IMG/VR virus record: IMGVR_UViG_3300017782_000029
Span: 1 to 50,109 of that record
Strand: one strand, 5' to 3'
Source of the DNA: a virus
Length of the DNA: 50,109 bases
Shown: positions 1 through 8,979 of the stretch, in pieces
How positions within the stretch are numbered: position 1 is the first letter of the stretch
How the letters are laid out: every line of letters begins with the position of its first letter
Made by a program: the position numbers and the translations under genes
The notes under the pieces: generated by a model
What the model was told of the DNA's origin: nothing
The model's database searches: none
The model's input: only the letters and a program-made list of their open reading frames with translations

Positions 1-1
1 A

Positions 2-157
2 ACACAACTTGGAAATATTACAAGAGAGTTGGAGGAAGTTAATCTTAGAGTCAGTAAATTAGAAAGTAAACACGAAGCGGAAATGGATGAAATTCATAAG
101 TGGTATAAACAATCACTTGAACTCAATCCACTTAAATGGGGTAAGAAGAGGAAATAA
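2..157 (+). CDS. C-terminal end of a coiled-coil protein (partial)
   Basis: This is an open frame from the window edge to a TAA at 155-157, giving 51 residues. The visible part is highly charged with heptad-like spacing (TRELEEVNLRVSKLESKHEA), which suggests a coiled coil, and it ends in a basic KWGKKRK tail. The start lies outside the window. Its place just before holin-like and lysozyme genes, in a genome whose fibre genes sit at the other end of the window, would suit the end of a fibre, chaperone or lysis-associated protein. I cannot name the family. Confidence 0.6.
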   Translation, partial: TQLGNITRELEEVNLRVSKLESKHEAEMDEIHKWYKQSLELNPLKWGKKRK

Positions 158-168
158 AATAGGCACTT

Positions 169-486
169 ATGGACTTTTTAGCGGTATATTCAGAAGCGGG
201 AATGATAGGCGTAGTCGGAGCTATGTTTGTTTATATGGTATATAGTATGAATAGACGAGCAACCGAACAGGCTGAGGCGTTAGAAACTTTGAAAATCGAA
301 AATAGAGGGCAAAGTGAAACTCTTGAGAATATGGAAGGTATGATTATTAAACTTATAGCTAGGTGGAATAAATCAGATGACAAGCTTGATAGAAAGTTTG
401 ATGCCATTACAAAAGAGATAAACGATGCTGACAATCAACTATCAGAAATAAAGGGCTCTTTATCAAGAGTAAATGGACATAAATGA
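169..486 (+). CDS. Holin-like small membrane protein with coiled-coil tail
   Basis: This 105-aa protein has one hydrophobic segment at about residues 10-27 (AGMIGVVGAMFVYMVYSM), followed by a charged coiled-coil domain to the end. A short N-terminal membrane anchor plus coiled coil is the architecture of BhlA/UviB- and XhlA-type holin-related proteins. The muramidase gene lies about 0.7 kb downstream in the same run of overlapping genes. A holin or lysis accessory role is inferred from topology and position only. The stop codon overlaps the next start (ATGA). Confidence 0.6.
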   Translation: MDFLAVYSEAGMIGVVGAMFVYMVYSMNRRATEQAEALETLKIENRGQSETLENMEGMIIKLIARWNKSDDKLDRKFDAITKEINDADNQLSEIKGSLSRVNGHK

Positions 487-635
487 TGGACAGTTTAAGA
501 GTAACCGGGATGACAACAAGCTTAGGGTTTGTTTATTGGACAGATGTATTATCAGGTATACTGATGTGCGTTATGTTTGGAGTACAAATTTATTATTTAT
601 ATTTAAAAACAAAGAGAATAAAGGAGAGTAAGTAA
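483..635 (+). CDS. 50-aa single-span membrane protein
   Basis: This small gene starts at an ATG overlapping the previous stop and ends at a TAA that overlaps the next ATG (TAATG). The protein has a hydrophobic span at about residues 15-41 (WTDVLSGILMCVMFGVQIYY) and ends in a basic tail (LKTKRIKESK). Its size, single span, basic C-terminus and place between a holin-like gene and the muramidase make it a second candidate holin or antiholin. No sequence family was recognised. The tight coupling on both sides is the main evidence that it is real. Confidence 0.6.
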   Translation: MMDSLRVTGMTTSLGFVYWTDVLSGILMCVMFGVQIYYLYLKTKRIKESK

Positions 636-859
636 TGGATATAAAAGGAATGATGTTAGAGTTAGCTGAAAAACAAGCTGACGCTATGAAAGATAAAATG
701 ATGGATGAGTTAGGAAGCGAAGATATGGCTTCTAAAATTGCAACTGCTATTAATAAAAAGATTGATATACCTTTCGTATCAGAAGACAAAGAACAGATTT
801 TTTTTGAGAAATGTGTTGATGTAGTAACTGATATTATTGAGGGAATGTTTAAAAAGTAA
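635..859 (+). CDS. Hypothetical 74-aa helical protein
   Basis: This small, soluble, mostly helical protein is rich in Lys, Asp, Glu and Met. It starts at a TAATG junction and ends at another TAATG junction. No family was recognised. It lies inside the lysis-region cluster of small genes, so it is probably co-expressed with them. Confidence 0.6.
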   Translation: MDIKGMMLELAEKQADAMKDKMMDELGSEDMASKIATAINKKIDIPFVSEDKEQIFFEKCVDVVTDIIEGMFKK

Positions 860-978
860 TGGCTAAAGTAAGCTGGATGTGGGGCGGTAAAAGATATTCT
901 GGTACTATAATAAGAAAAACTAAGAATTATATTTATGCAAGAACACATAATGGAAAAGTTAAAAGGATAAAAAGATAA
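859..978 (+). CDS. Hypothetical 39-aa very basic protein
   Basis: This tiny gene lies between two TAATG overlaps, at 859 and 978. The product (MAKVSWMWGGKRYSGTI...) is strongly basic and aromatic, predicted to be beta-rich, and ends in KVKRIKR. No family was recognised. The perfect fit between its neighbours with no gap, rather than any domain, supports it. Confidence 0.55.
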   Translation: MAKVSWMWGGKRYSGTIIRKTKNYIYARTHNGKVKRIKR

Positions 979-1238
979 TGGCAGAAGCGTGGACTAGAAA
1001 AGAAGGTAAATCTGAAAGCGGTGGTTTGAACGCTAAAGGAAGAGCTTCTTATAAAAAAGGGAATTTAAAAGCCCCTGTCACTCAAAAAAATCCAAAAGGA
1101 AAAGCTAAGGCAAGAAGAGCTAGTTTTTGTGCTAGAATGTGTGGTATGAAAAAAAGACTAACAAGTGCTAAAACAGCTAGAGACCCTGATAGCAGAATAA
1201 ACAAAGCTCTACGTAAGTGGAATTGCAAATGCAAATAA
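978..1238 (+). CDS. DUF6321-like small basic protein
   Basis: The N-terminus AWTRKEGKSESGGLNAKGRA is the signature I associate with the DUF6321 family of small basic phage proteins. It is followed by a Lys/Arg-rich body and a Cys-containing C-terminus (CARMCGMKK...WNCKCK). The function of the family is not known to me. Its 86 aa fits the expected length. The start lies in a TAATG junction, and the 3' end overlaps the muramidase start. The family name is recalled from the motif, not searched. Confidence 0.75.
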   Translation: MAEAWTRKEGKSESGGLNAKGRASYKKGNLKAPVTQKNPKGKAKARRASFCARMCGMKKRLTSAKTARDPDSRINKALRKWNCKCK

Positions 1239-1714
1239 CAAAGTTTGATGATGCCGTAAGAATTATATTAAAGCACGAAGGTGGATATGTAAACGACCCT
1301 GTTGACCCGGGTGGTGAGACTAAGTATGGGATAAGTAAAAAAGCTTATCCTTTTCTTAATATTAAAGACCTTACTGAAAAAGACGCATCTGATATTTACT
1401 TTAAAGACTATTGGTTAAAAGCCAAAGTATCTAAAGTACCTGAAGAATTGCGAATGATTTATTTTGATATGGTAGTTAATATGGGAAAGTCAAGAGCCGT
1501 AAAGATACTACAAGAAGCTATTAGTGCTAAAGGCGTAAAAACAGAGGTAGATGGCGGTATTGGACCAAAGACGATAAGTAATGCCCTTAAGTCAGGTTTA
1601 GAGCCAGAAAGGCTACGTAGCTATAGGGTTAAGTACTACGCAGACTTGGTAAACAGAAAACCTAAATTAGGTAAATATTGGTATGGTTGGTATAGAAGAG
1701 CGACATCTGTCTAA
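1229..1714 (+). CDS. GH108-type muramidase (endolysin)
   Basis: This is the lysis enzyme that cuts peptidoglycan glycan strands. The N-terminal motif HEGGYVNDPVDPGGETKYGI is the hallmark of glycoside hydrolase family 108 (ZliS-type N-acetylmuramidases), with the Glu of HEGGY as the expected catalytic residue. The C-terminal half carries the PG_binding_3 pattern (ILQEAI...VDGGIGPKTISNAL). About 161 aa is normal for the family. I chose ATG 1229; an in-frame GTG at 1217 would add four residues (MELQ) and is also possible. Both starts overlap the previous gene. No signal peptide is visible, so export would need a holin. Confidence 0.9.
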   Translation: MQITKFDDAVRIILKHEGGYVNDPVDPGGETKYGISKKAYPFLNIKDLTEKDASDIYFKDYWLKAKVSKVPEELRMIYFDMVVNMGKSRAVKILQEAISAKGVKTEVDGGIGPKTISNALKSGLEPERLRSYRVKYYADLVNRKPKLGKYWYGWYRRATSV

Positions 1715-1994
1715 TAAAAATACACCTAAAAAGATTTTTGATAAATTAGAGTTCAGAGGAACTAAACGATTTAAACAAGCTCCTGAAGAATGTAATTGCT
1801 GTGGTCATACACATATTGTAGGCATAGAATTAATTGGAGCTAAGAAGGGTGTCTTATATTGGGAGTGTAACCGATGTGAAGAAAGATACCTTAAATACAC
1901 AAAAGTTACAACAATGAAGTACTTAAAAATAGCATCCGAGTTATGGATAGATTTAGGAGGTCTAGAAAACATATGCGAAGAACTACCAAATTAG
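1683..1994 (+). CDS. Zinc-ribbon-like hypothetical protein
   Basis: This 103-aa protein has two Cys pairs (ECNCCGH near residue 37 and WECNRCEERY near residue 60) that could bind one zinc ion as a small ribbon. The C-terminal part is hydrophobic-helical (TMKYLKIASELWIDLGG). It overlaps the muramidase by 32 nt and the phosphoesterase start by about 20 nt. No Shine-Dalgarno sequence is obvious at ATG 1683, so the start is uncertain. Function unknown; the Cys pairs are the argument for a real protein. Confidence 0.55.
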   Translation: MVGIEERHLSNKNTPKKIFDKLEFRGTKRFKQAPEECNCCGHTHIVGIELIGAKKGVLYWECNRCEERYLKYTKVTTMKYLKIASELWIDLGGLENICEELPN

Positions 1995-2764
1995 ATGAAA
2001 AAGTTGTTAAAAGAGGAATTGTTACACCAGATAAGCACTTCCCTCTTCACGACCAACCAGCAATTAATGTTGTTTGTGAAGCGATTAAAAGAGTTAAACC
2101 AGATTTTTATGTTGACTTGGGAGACACAGGAGAGTGGGGTTCCGTCAGCCATTTCCAGTGGAAGAAAAAGAAACGCCCCCCTTTGGAGTATCAATTACCA
2201 AGGGTCTACGAAGACATTAAGAACGTCAATAAAGGAATGGACCAAATTGACGAAGCACTTGATTATGCTAACTGTAAAGAAAGATATTTTGTTGAAGGGA
2301 ATCACGAACAATGGCTAAACTCCTTCTCAGAAGAGAATCCGTATCTTCAAGGGCTTTCCGTAAAAGAAGCTTTGCTCTTAGAAAAAAGAGGATACGAGTA
2401 TTATCCAAACGGGAAATACTTAAAGATAGGTCATCTACATTTTTATCACGGAAATCATTACGCAGGAGTAGCACACGCAAGAAATCATTTAATAAGGTTG
2501 GGATGTAATGTTATGTATGGACATCATCACGATTTACAAATGGCTAGTGTTACGCACGTTGATGGACCTAAGTCAGCTTGGAGTATTGGATGTTTAAAGG
2601 ATATGTCAGATGAAGCTAACGGATGGCTTGGAAATAGAAAAACTAATTGGCAACACGCTTTTGCAGTGGTTGATTACTATACAGACGATAGATTTACAGT
2701 TCACGTTGTTAATATATTGGATGGTGTCACCTCACTCTGGGGCAAAACTATAGACGGGAATTAA
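1973..2764 (+). CDS. Calcineurin-like metallophosphoesterase
   Basis: The metallophosphoesterase motifs appear in order: TPDKHFPLHD (D-x-H), DLGDTGEWGS (GD), EGNHEQW (GNHE), FYHGNH, and YGHHHD (GHxH near the C-terminus). Together they build a two-metal phosphoesterase site. The substrate cannot be read from sequence; phage members of this fold act on nucleic acids, protein phosphates or nucleotides. I prefer ATG 1973 (MRRTTKLDEK), which has AGGAGG at 1955-1960 upstream. ATG 1943 would add ten basic residues and has no clear Shine-Dalgarno. It sits between the lysis genes and the nozzle-like gene. Confidence 0.85.
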   Translation: MRRTTKLDEKVVKRGIVTPDKHFPLHDQPAINVVCEAIKRVKPDFYVDLGDTGEWGSVSHFQWKKKKRPPLEYQLPRVYEDIKNVNKGMDQIDEALDYANCKERYFVEGNHEQWLNSFSEENPYLQGLSVKEALLLEKRGYEYYPNGKYLKIGHLHFYHGNHYAGVAHARNHLIRLGCNVMYGHHHDLQMASVTHVDGPKSAWSIGCLKDMSDEANGWLGNRKTNWQHAFAVVDYYTDDRFTVHVVNILDGVTSLWGKTIDGN

Positions 2765-2765
2765 T

Positions 2766-3044
2766 ATGCCTAAAAGAATATTTGAAATTGCAAACTTTGA
2801 TAGAGGGATAATGTCTTCGCCTGAAGATGAATTAGACCTACCTACAAATGCCGCTACTTATAGTCTTAACATAGACCCTTTAACAAGTGGGGAGTTAAGA
2901 GGAGTTCCTAAGAGTAACTATTTAAAAAAGACAGGTTTTACAGCAACAATAGAATTAACTAGTTACAATAGACCTACTACTTATTCTTATCCTTCATCTT
3001 CAGTTGTTACAACAGCTAAACCAGACCAACATCAGCTTAACTAA
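2766..3044 (+). CDS. N-terminal part of tail nozzle-like protein (split gene)
   Basis: This 92-aa product begins PKRIFEIANFDRGIMSSPED, then a DLPTNAATYSLNIDP segment and GELRGVPKSN. That resembles the beginning of podoviral nozzle or tubular proteins (GI...D..DLP...NI....G.L). It stops exactly where the 1488-aa frame starts (TAATG at 3042-3046), so the two may be one structural protein encoded as two chains, or a gene split by a frame change. The following frame is closed by a TAA at 3038-3040, so a simple -1 slip upstream would not fuse them. Structural role inferred. Confidence 0.6.
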   Translation: MPKRIFEIANFDRGIMSSPEDELDLPTNAATYSLNIDPLTSGELRGVPKSNYLKKTGFTATIELTSYNRPTTYSYPSSSVVTTAKPDQHQLN

Positions 3045-6000
3045 TGGCTTTTACTGGAGCAGTTAATCCTAACAATAAAAGTTACTTAGCTATAACTGGT
3101 AACTTTACAGGTACTCAAAATGAATATTTTGAAGTAAAAGTTAGGTCTAGTAATAAATGGTTATGGAGATATAAAGGTGAAACACCTACTGTAATATCAA
3201 ACGTTACAAGCGATATATCAAATAATAAATTTACTACTTCTAGTAATCATAATATTGTAACTGGTCAAACAGTGAGTTTAAGTAATTTTATCTTTACAAG
3301 CCCCTCTAATCCGGGCACACAAGGATTGCAAAACAATTTTACTTACTATTTTATAAAACTTACAGACACTACTTTTTCTGTAGCTTCTACTTTAGCACTT
3401 GCTAACGCAGGTACTGCATTGTCAATATTTGGCACATCTCAAAGCAATTTAAAAGTTGCTACAGAATGGTCAGCTTGGTATGATAAGGATGGCGATGTTA
3501 GTGAGTATGGTGATACTGTAGTAGTAAATACTAACTATACACTACGAAATGGAATTAGTGTAATGTTTACTAGAGATAATGCTAGTACTTATACCACAGG
3601 AGATAAGTGGTGTTTTATTGCTTATGCAGATTACACTTTTGAAAACTTAGGTAGTGACTTAGAATACTTACAAGGTATTGATATAGATGATAGTAGAAAT
3701 CTATTAGCTATTGACGGCACAGGAAATGTAAGTGTTGTTGAAAATATTGATGGAGAAAATCCTACTATATTAAATGCTCAAACTAATATAGGACCTGTAT
3801 CTAATAGTAGATTAGATTTTGAAACTAAGAATAAAGAAATATATGTAGCTAAGGGAAAAGACAGACCTGCTAGATGGCTTGGTTATAATAAAAATGGAGG
3901 GATGTCAGGAGAAACACCTGAGTTGCAATTAAAATCTCAACCAGCTATGGATGTACTTGTTTCTTCTATAGAAACTCCAGATAGAAATGCTTTTTATAAA
4001 TCAATAGCTTTAAGAGGCGGTGGTGGAGAGGCTACTAAAAATGCAAGAATTATTGTTGGGTTAAAAGAAGATACAGATACTAATAAATTTTTTGTATATA
4101 ATCGAAATCTTGATAGACAATTTGAAGTTACTGTTGAATCTCAACCTTACATTGTTAAAAAATATTTAGGAATCTTTGATAGTAATAAATATACAGATGG
4201 CTTTATGATTGTAAGGGAGTCTACTAATACATCTTTATATATAGCTGAAGTAGACATATACGACCTTAATACTTCTGGAAGTGGTACTTTAGTAGGGCAA
4301 TCACCTAATAGAATTTGTACTATCGGAATAACCAATCCAGTTTCTCACGCTGGTGGAAGTGGTGATTCAAATAATTCTGGGTTAACTAAAATACACGATA
4401 TTCTTTTAATACCCGACAAAGCTCCGGGACATAGTAGTTATAGTTCAGCTATATCAGGAGGAACTAATTGGACTCTTGTTATAAGTGGTGCTAGAGATTG
4501 CTACGCTCATTGGAGTGATTCTTATTATCCTTCTTATGAGTGGCTTTGGAAAACATCTATGGATGTAGGCTCTGATTATTTACAAGGTAATGTAGCAACC
4601 GGTAGTTGGGACAACATAACTCCAAACACTGTATCTACTTCAGGTCAAGTTGGAGATTCAGAAAACTGGCAGAATATGCAACCTTATGACGCTCTTGATG
4701 GTCAGCAATATAGTAGACCTCCGGGATGGTACTGGGTTTTTGTTAACGGAGATAATAGTACATTAGATACTGTAGACGCAGTAAGTGTTTATGGTACTTG
4801 GGGTGCTAGTCAACCAAACAATCCTTTAGACGATAAAATTAAAAAATTTCAATTTGTATCTATAGATGCTGGTGCTTTACCAAGAGGCTTATGGGGTATT
4901 GAAAACGTACCTAATTTACATTCTTTAGAGTTTTGTGGATATGATAACCAAGGTCAAAATCCTATAATAGGATATACCTGTGAGTTTACATCACCTATAT
5001 ACGCTAATCAAGGTAGTGGAATTTTAGGCGGTGCCTATACAGCAAGTTATGCAGAACAAGTAATTACGCAATGGGAAGCGGCAAGTCATACAGGTTATCA
5101 TTATGCTGATTTATTTGGTCCAGTATATCTTGATGGAAGAGACGGAGAGGTTTCAGAATCAGATGCAAAAGTAGTCGTAAATGATTACCTAAAAAAACAA
5201 GAAGCCAGACCTTTAAGATGGGTAACAAACTTTATACCTATAAGCACTGTTGAAGGACCTCAAGTGTTTAAGATGTTAAGTCACACTGTAGATTGGGAAG
5301 ATAGTAGAGAGTTATCAGTGCAACTAAAAAGCAATTTACCTAACGTAGCTGACAACGCTAATATAAGTGAGCTTACACCTTATCAAGATAGCACTATAGG
5401 AAGCCTAAATTTAGATGCTTGTCCTAGCAATGAGCCATTGTTTGGTTTAAACGGAAGGTTCAATATTTTAACAGAAGGCACTCTTCGAAGAAGAGCTGTT
5501 ATGACTTACATAAGAAGAGGGAATAGGCAATACGGCTTGTATAGATTTGGAGATGAAGCTTCTAGACCTATGAATTTACAAACTACAACTGGTTCTCATC
5601 CTACTGTAGATATATTTCCAAACGATTGGAACAAGCAAACTACTGACCATCCGTATAATGCTTATACTTCTTGGGAAAAAGGTTTAGCTCAACCTGACTA
5701 TGTAACAGACTATAAGCAAAGTTCTACTTATTTCTATGCGATTAGTACTGGAACTAATGCTAATGCTGATTTAGCACAGAAAACTCAATACCTTCCTATA
5801 ATTGGTTCTACTGGAGACGATAAAAATGGTTACAGATTAACAGAGACTAATTGGTGGGCACCTAGTACAGATTGGAAAGATGGAGCTACTACTGTATGGC
5901 ATCCAAATGATGATGTAGCTGATTATGCTTACGCTGTAAAAAATGATGCTTTTCAAGATATAGCTTTTTTTAAAATGATAGCTAGGAATGGAGGGACTAC

Positions 6001-7510
6001 TACTAATTTATTTAGTTCAGGTGGTGGTAATTATTTTAACATAACTACACCAGTAACAGTGACAGGAACTGATTGGGCTGGACCACTAGGAGTTAACACT
6101 GCTTTTTATAGAGCCTCTTTAGTATTAGATGGATATCAAGAAACTGCATTTATATCTACAACATCGGCAGGTCCTGCTGGTGATGATAATGACCCTGATG
6201 ATGAGACAACTGATGGAGGAGACCCTGCTGTTGAATTAGCAAGTGCTAAGGATGTTGGAACACATTTAAAAGTAACTGTACAAATTAAAGGTGGATTTGA
6301 AATACCATCTAGGGTTACAGGAGTTGCAGTTTATAGAGCTATATCTCTTACAGATGGTTCTACTGACCCACAAAGTCAATATAGATTTATACAAGAAGTT
6401 TCTTTAAAATCTTTTGGATGGAATGCAACTACAGGTTATTTTGAGTTTGATGTAATTGACACAGGAGACGCTGAAGCTACATACGAAGCTATTAATGGAC
6501 TTAGTGAGAATATGTACAATCTACATATAAATTATAGCTGTAATGCTCAGCTTAATGGGTATATGTTTGTTGGTAATTGTAGCCACTCAGAAGTAGAAGA
6601 TGCTAGTAATTATGTATTCAGGTCTCAACCTGCTAAGTATTCTGTATTTGATTGGTCTAAAGATTTTTTACAACTACCTTTTGTACCTATAGCTTTACAG
6701 GGTTTTCAAGGTAAACTTTTTGCTTTTAGTAATAATCAAATGGCTATGGTAAATCCTGAAACTTTATATACTGAAGATACTGTAGAGGGTATTGGTTGTA
6801 TAAACACTCAAACTAAAATGGTTACTGATGCTGGGTTTATATGGGCAGATTACAGAAATATTTATATATCTACACCTCAAGTTAGTCCTATAGGAGGACC
6901 AATATTAAATGTAGATGATTACGGTTGGTTAAATTTAACTAACGAAGAAAAAGACAATGTAAGATTTGGTTATGATGCTAAAAGAAAATCAATACTATTA
7001 TTTTTTACAAGAACAATAAGCGGTACTGCATATAACTTATGCTGGGCATATTCACTTGGTAAAAGGAGATGGGACCTTTGGCAAACTGATGGAAAAGTAA
7101 AAGACACATTATTAACAAAAGATGGACATACTGTATTATTATTAGATAATAACAAGATACAAAAATATTTAAGTAGGACTAGTGAAAGAGCCGATTGGGA
7201 GTGGCACTCAAAGAAACTGGGTATGGGTGAGACTATGGTTGACAAGAAAGTCAGGAACATAAAAGTAGAAGGCTCTGACAGAGCTAATATTAGTTTACAA
7301 TACAAAGTTCCAGAAAACAATTCAGCTTGGCAAAGTGGTCAAGATGTAAGTAGTAGTTTTTCTGGCAGTACTAATACAGCTATTAAATTAGCTAATGTAG
7401 ATAATGGGAAACTGCATTGGGTAAAGTTAAAGATAGCTGGTAGTAATACTAATCGTGATGTCAGAGCTAAAGCAACATCGGTAATTTACAAACCTAAGAG
7501 ACCTAAATAA
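3044..7510 (+). CDS. Large tail structural protein, nozzle-like
   Basis: This 1488-aa beta-rich protein is full of Asn, Thr, Ser and Gly. The C-terminal third (about residues 1180-1430) has the pattern of podoviral tail nozzle proteins: short beta-propeller-like strands with GFQGKLFAFSNNQMAM, IGCINTQTKMVTDAGFIWAD, then YDAKRKSILLFF...YSLGKRRWDLW. Residues about 60-140 (TVISNVTSDISNN...) form an inserted repeat-like domain. The nozzle assignment agrees with the preceding 92-aa gene and with the internal virion genes downstream. It is larger than T7 gp12 or P22 gp10, so extra domains, perhaps for adsorption, are likely. Confidence 0.65.
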   Translation: MAFTGAVNPNNKSYLAITGNFTGTQNEYFEVKVRSSNKWLWRYKGETPTVISNVTSDISNNKFTTSSNHNIVTGQTVSLSNFIFTSPSNPGTQGLQNNFTYYFIKLTDTTFSVASTLALANAGTALSIFGTSQSNLKVATEWSAWYDKDGDVSEYGDTVVVNTNYTLRNGISVMFTRDNASTYTTGDKWCFIAYADYTFENLGSDLEYLQGIDIDDSRNLLAIDGTGNVSVVENIDGENPTILNAQTNIGPVSNSRLDFETKNKEIYVAKGKDRPARWLGYNKNGGMSGETPELQLKSQPAMDVLVSSIETPDRNAFYKSIALRGGGGEATKNARIIVGLKEDTDTNKFFVYNRNLDRQFEVTVESQPYIVKKYLGIFDSNKYTDGFMIVRESTNTSLYIAEVDIYDLNTSGSGTLVGQSPNRICTIGITNPVSHAGGSGDSNNSGLTKIHDILLIPDKAPGHSSYSSAISGGTNWTLVISGARDCYAHWSDSYYPSYEWLWKTSMDVGSDYLQGNVATGSWDNITPNTVSTSGQVGDSENWQNMQPYDALDGQQYSRPPGWYWVFVNGDNSTLDTVDAVSVYGTWGASQPNNPLDDKIKKFQFVSIDAGALPRGLWGIENVPNLHSLEFCGYDNQGQNPIIGYTCEFTSPIYANQGSGILGGAYTASYAEQVITQWEAASHTGYHYADLFGPVYLDGRDGEVSESDAKVVVNDYLKKQEARPLRWVTNFIPISTVEGPQVFKMLSHTVDWEDSRELSVQLKSNLPNVADNANISELTPYQDSTIGSLNLDACPSNEPLFGLNGRFNILTEGTLRRRAVMTYIRRGNRQYGLYRFGDEASRPMNLQTTTGSHPTVDIFPNDWNKQTTDHPYNAYTSWEKGLAQPDYVTDYKQSSTYFYAISTGTNANADLAQKTQYLPIIGSTGDDKNGYRLTETNWWAPSTDWKDGATTVWHPNDDVADYAYAVKNDAFQDIAFFKMIARNGGTTTNLFSSGGGNYFNITTPVTVTGTDWAGPLGVNTAFYRASLVLDGYQETAFISTTSAGPAGDDNDPDDETTDGGDPAVELASAKDVGTHLKVTVQIKGGFEIPSRVTGVAVYRAISLTDGSTDPQSQYRFIQEVSLKSFGWNATTGYFEFDVIDTGDAEATYEAINGLSENMYNLHINYSCNAQLNGYMFVGNCSHSEVEDASNYVFRSQPAKYSVFDWSKDFLQLPFVPIALQGFQGKLFAFSNNQMAMVNPETLYTEDTVEGIGCINTQTKMVTDAGFIWADYRNIYISTPQVSPIGGPILNVDDYGWLNLTNEEKDNVRFGYDAKRKSILLFFTRTISGTAYNLCWAYSLGKRRWDLWQTDGKVKDTLLTKDGHTVLLLDNNKIQKYLSRTSERADWEWHSKKLGMGETMVDKKVRNIKVEGSDRANISLQYKVPENNSAWQSGQDVSSSFSGSTNTAIKLANVDNGKLHWVKLKIAGSNTNRDVRAKATSVIYKPKRPK

Positions 7511-7788
7511 TGAAAATTAAAAAGATTATTAAAAAATCAAAAGCTATTGGTAAACCTTCTGGAATATTTAAAGGTGATACTGATAAGTTTTTTGGGCAAG
7601 AAGTAACAAACAAAATTGATGAGTTAAAAGAGCTAATACAGGGTGAAGATAAAACATCTAGTAGTGGTAAAGTTGGTTCTATAAGAGTAATTATAGATAA
7701 AGATACGCCTTATGTGGAGATAAAAAGCGTTAAGGGTTGGATAAGGTCAAGTAATTCATCTGTGAGTGGTTTTGAATTTAAAAAATAG
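7510..7788 (+). CDS. Hypothetical 92-aa virion-region protein
   Basis: This small protein has a very basic N-terminus (MKIKKIIKKSKAIGKPSG) and a C-terminal beta-rich segment (SIRVIIDKDTPYVEIKSVKG) ending in GWIRS...FEFKK. The start overlaps the stop of the large tail gene (TAATG). I do not recognise the family. Position between the nozzle-like and internal virion genes suggests a minor structural or adaptor role. Confidence 0.6.
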   Translation: MKIKKIIKKSKAIGKPSGIFKGDTDKFFGQEVTNKIDELKELIQGEDKTSSSGKVGSIRVIIDKDTPYVEIKSVKGWIRSSNSSVSGFEFKK

Positions 7789-7818
7789 TTATATTAAATA
7801 GATACATAAGGTATAGAT

Positions 7819-8979
7819 ATGAGTTGGTTAAGTGATTGGATAGATAAAAAGTCTGGTAAGCAAGATGCTATAGACATTGAAGCACAGCAAGGTCGTTATA
7901 ATAAAGCAATGGCAGGTACCAATACTGGTTACGAAAAAATGATGGGTATTGCTGAGCAACAAATGGATGTTAACAGTGAGTTAAATCGTTCTAGGTTAGC
8001 AATGATGGAAAGTAGTAGTGCTGACAATGCGGCTGAATCAGCTAGGTTAGCACAAAGAGGAGCGGCTAGTGCGGGTGGTGCTCCAGCGGCGGCAATGGCT
8101 TTCCAACAACAAGATATGGCAAGAAAAGCTCAGTCTGGAGTTATGGACCAATATCAAAAAGGAATGTTTCAACAGCAAGAAAGTGCACTTGGAACAATGG
8201 GCGGTGTCTTAGCTAATCAAGGTCAGATTGCACAATCAGGTTTTAATATGGGCGAATCTGCTAGAGAGTACAATAAAAAAGTTGATGCAAGGGCACAGGC
8301 TAGAAAAGGTGCAATGCTTGGTGGAGCTTTAAAAATTGGCGGTGGATTACTAATGGGTAACCCTGCAATGGCTTTAGGTGGAGCAAGTTCTTTTTTACAA
8401 GAAGGTGGTGCAGTAGGATATAATACAGGTGGTGAAGTAGAAGACCCAGAAAATCCTAAACCAGTAGGTAATGGTCCTACAGATGACAGTAGTTTTTTAC
8501 TTCATATGTTTAGATACAACCAAGGACTGAAAGGTGAAAAGTTTATGGGTGGAGTTAAAGGACAGCTTGGTGCAGGTTTATTAGGTATGGCAACAGGTGT
8601 TAGTCCTGCTTTATTAGGCGTAGCAGGGCATTTATATGGTAGACATAGGTCAGGTAAAATTTTTAAAGAAAGCAACGAAGATTTAATTAATCAAGTAGAT
8701 AGAGATAGATATGACGAAATGAGAAGGGAATTTGGAAGAAAAGCATCAGCAGAAAGGAAAGCACAGGGTATGAATAGATATCAAGAAGGTGGTCAATACA
8801 GCCCACTGCCCGGTGATGTAGTAGATGCTAAACTAGAACCCGGCGAATATGTACTAAATAGAAATGCAGTTAATGCCATAGGTAAAGAAAATCTTGATGA
8901 AATTAATAATGAAAAAGCTCCTAGATTTGATAAAGGAAAAGTTAAAATGAGAATGGGAGGGTATCTTTATGGCGGATAA
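7819..8979 (+). CDS. Internal virion protein, 386 aa
   Basis: The first 160 residues are Gln/Ala/Met-rich helices (DIEAQQGRYNKAMAGTN...RKAQSGVMDQYQKGMFQQQE), followed by Gly/Ala-rich hydrophobic stretches at about 165-195 and 245-275 that could cross or insert into a membrane. The C-terminus carries the motif LPGDVVDAKLEPGEYVLNR at about 328-348, seen in many marine phage virion and tape-measure proteins. The makeup, like T7 gp14-type ejection proteins, suggests a protein injected with the DNA. QEGG motifs are shared with the next gene. Role inferred from composition and order. Confidence 0.65.
   Translation: MSWLSDWIDKKSGKQDAIDIEAQQGRYNKAMAGTNTGYEKMMGIAEQQMDVNSELNRSRLAMMESSSADNAAESARLAQRGAASAGGAPAAAMAFQQQDMARKAQSGVMDQYQKGMFQQQESALGTMGGVLANQGQIAQSGFNMGESAREYNKKVDARAQARKGAMLGGALKIGGGLLMGNPAMALGGASSFLQEGGAVGYNTGGEVEDPENPKPVGNGPTDDSSFLLHMFRYNQGLKGEKFMGGVKGQLGAGLLGMATGVSPALLGVAGHLYGRHRSGKIFKESNEDLINQVDRDRYDEMRREFGRKASAERKAQGMNRYQEGGQYSPLPGDVVDAKLEPGEYVLNRNAVNAIGKENLDEINNEKAPRFDKGKVKMRMGGYLYGG

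Noticed and set aside
2990-3046. Programmed -1 frameshift fusing the two nozzle parts
   Set aside because: The -1 frame is closed by a TAA at 3038-3040 and no slippery heptamer fits the remaining space.
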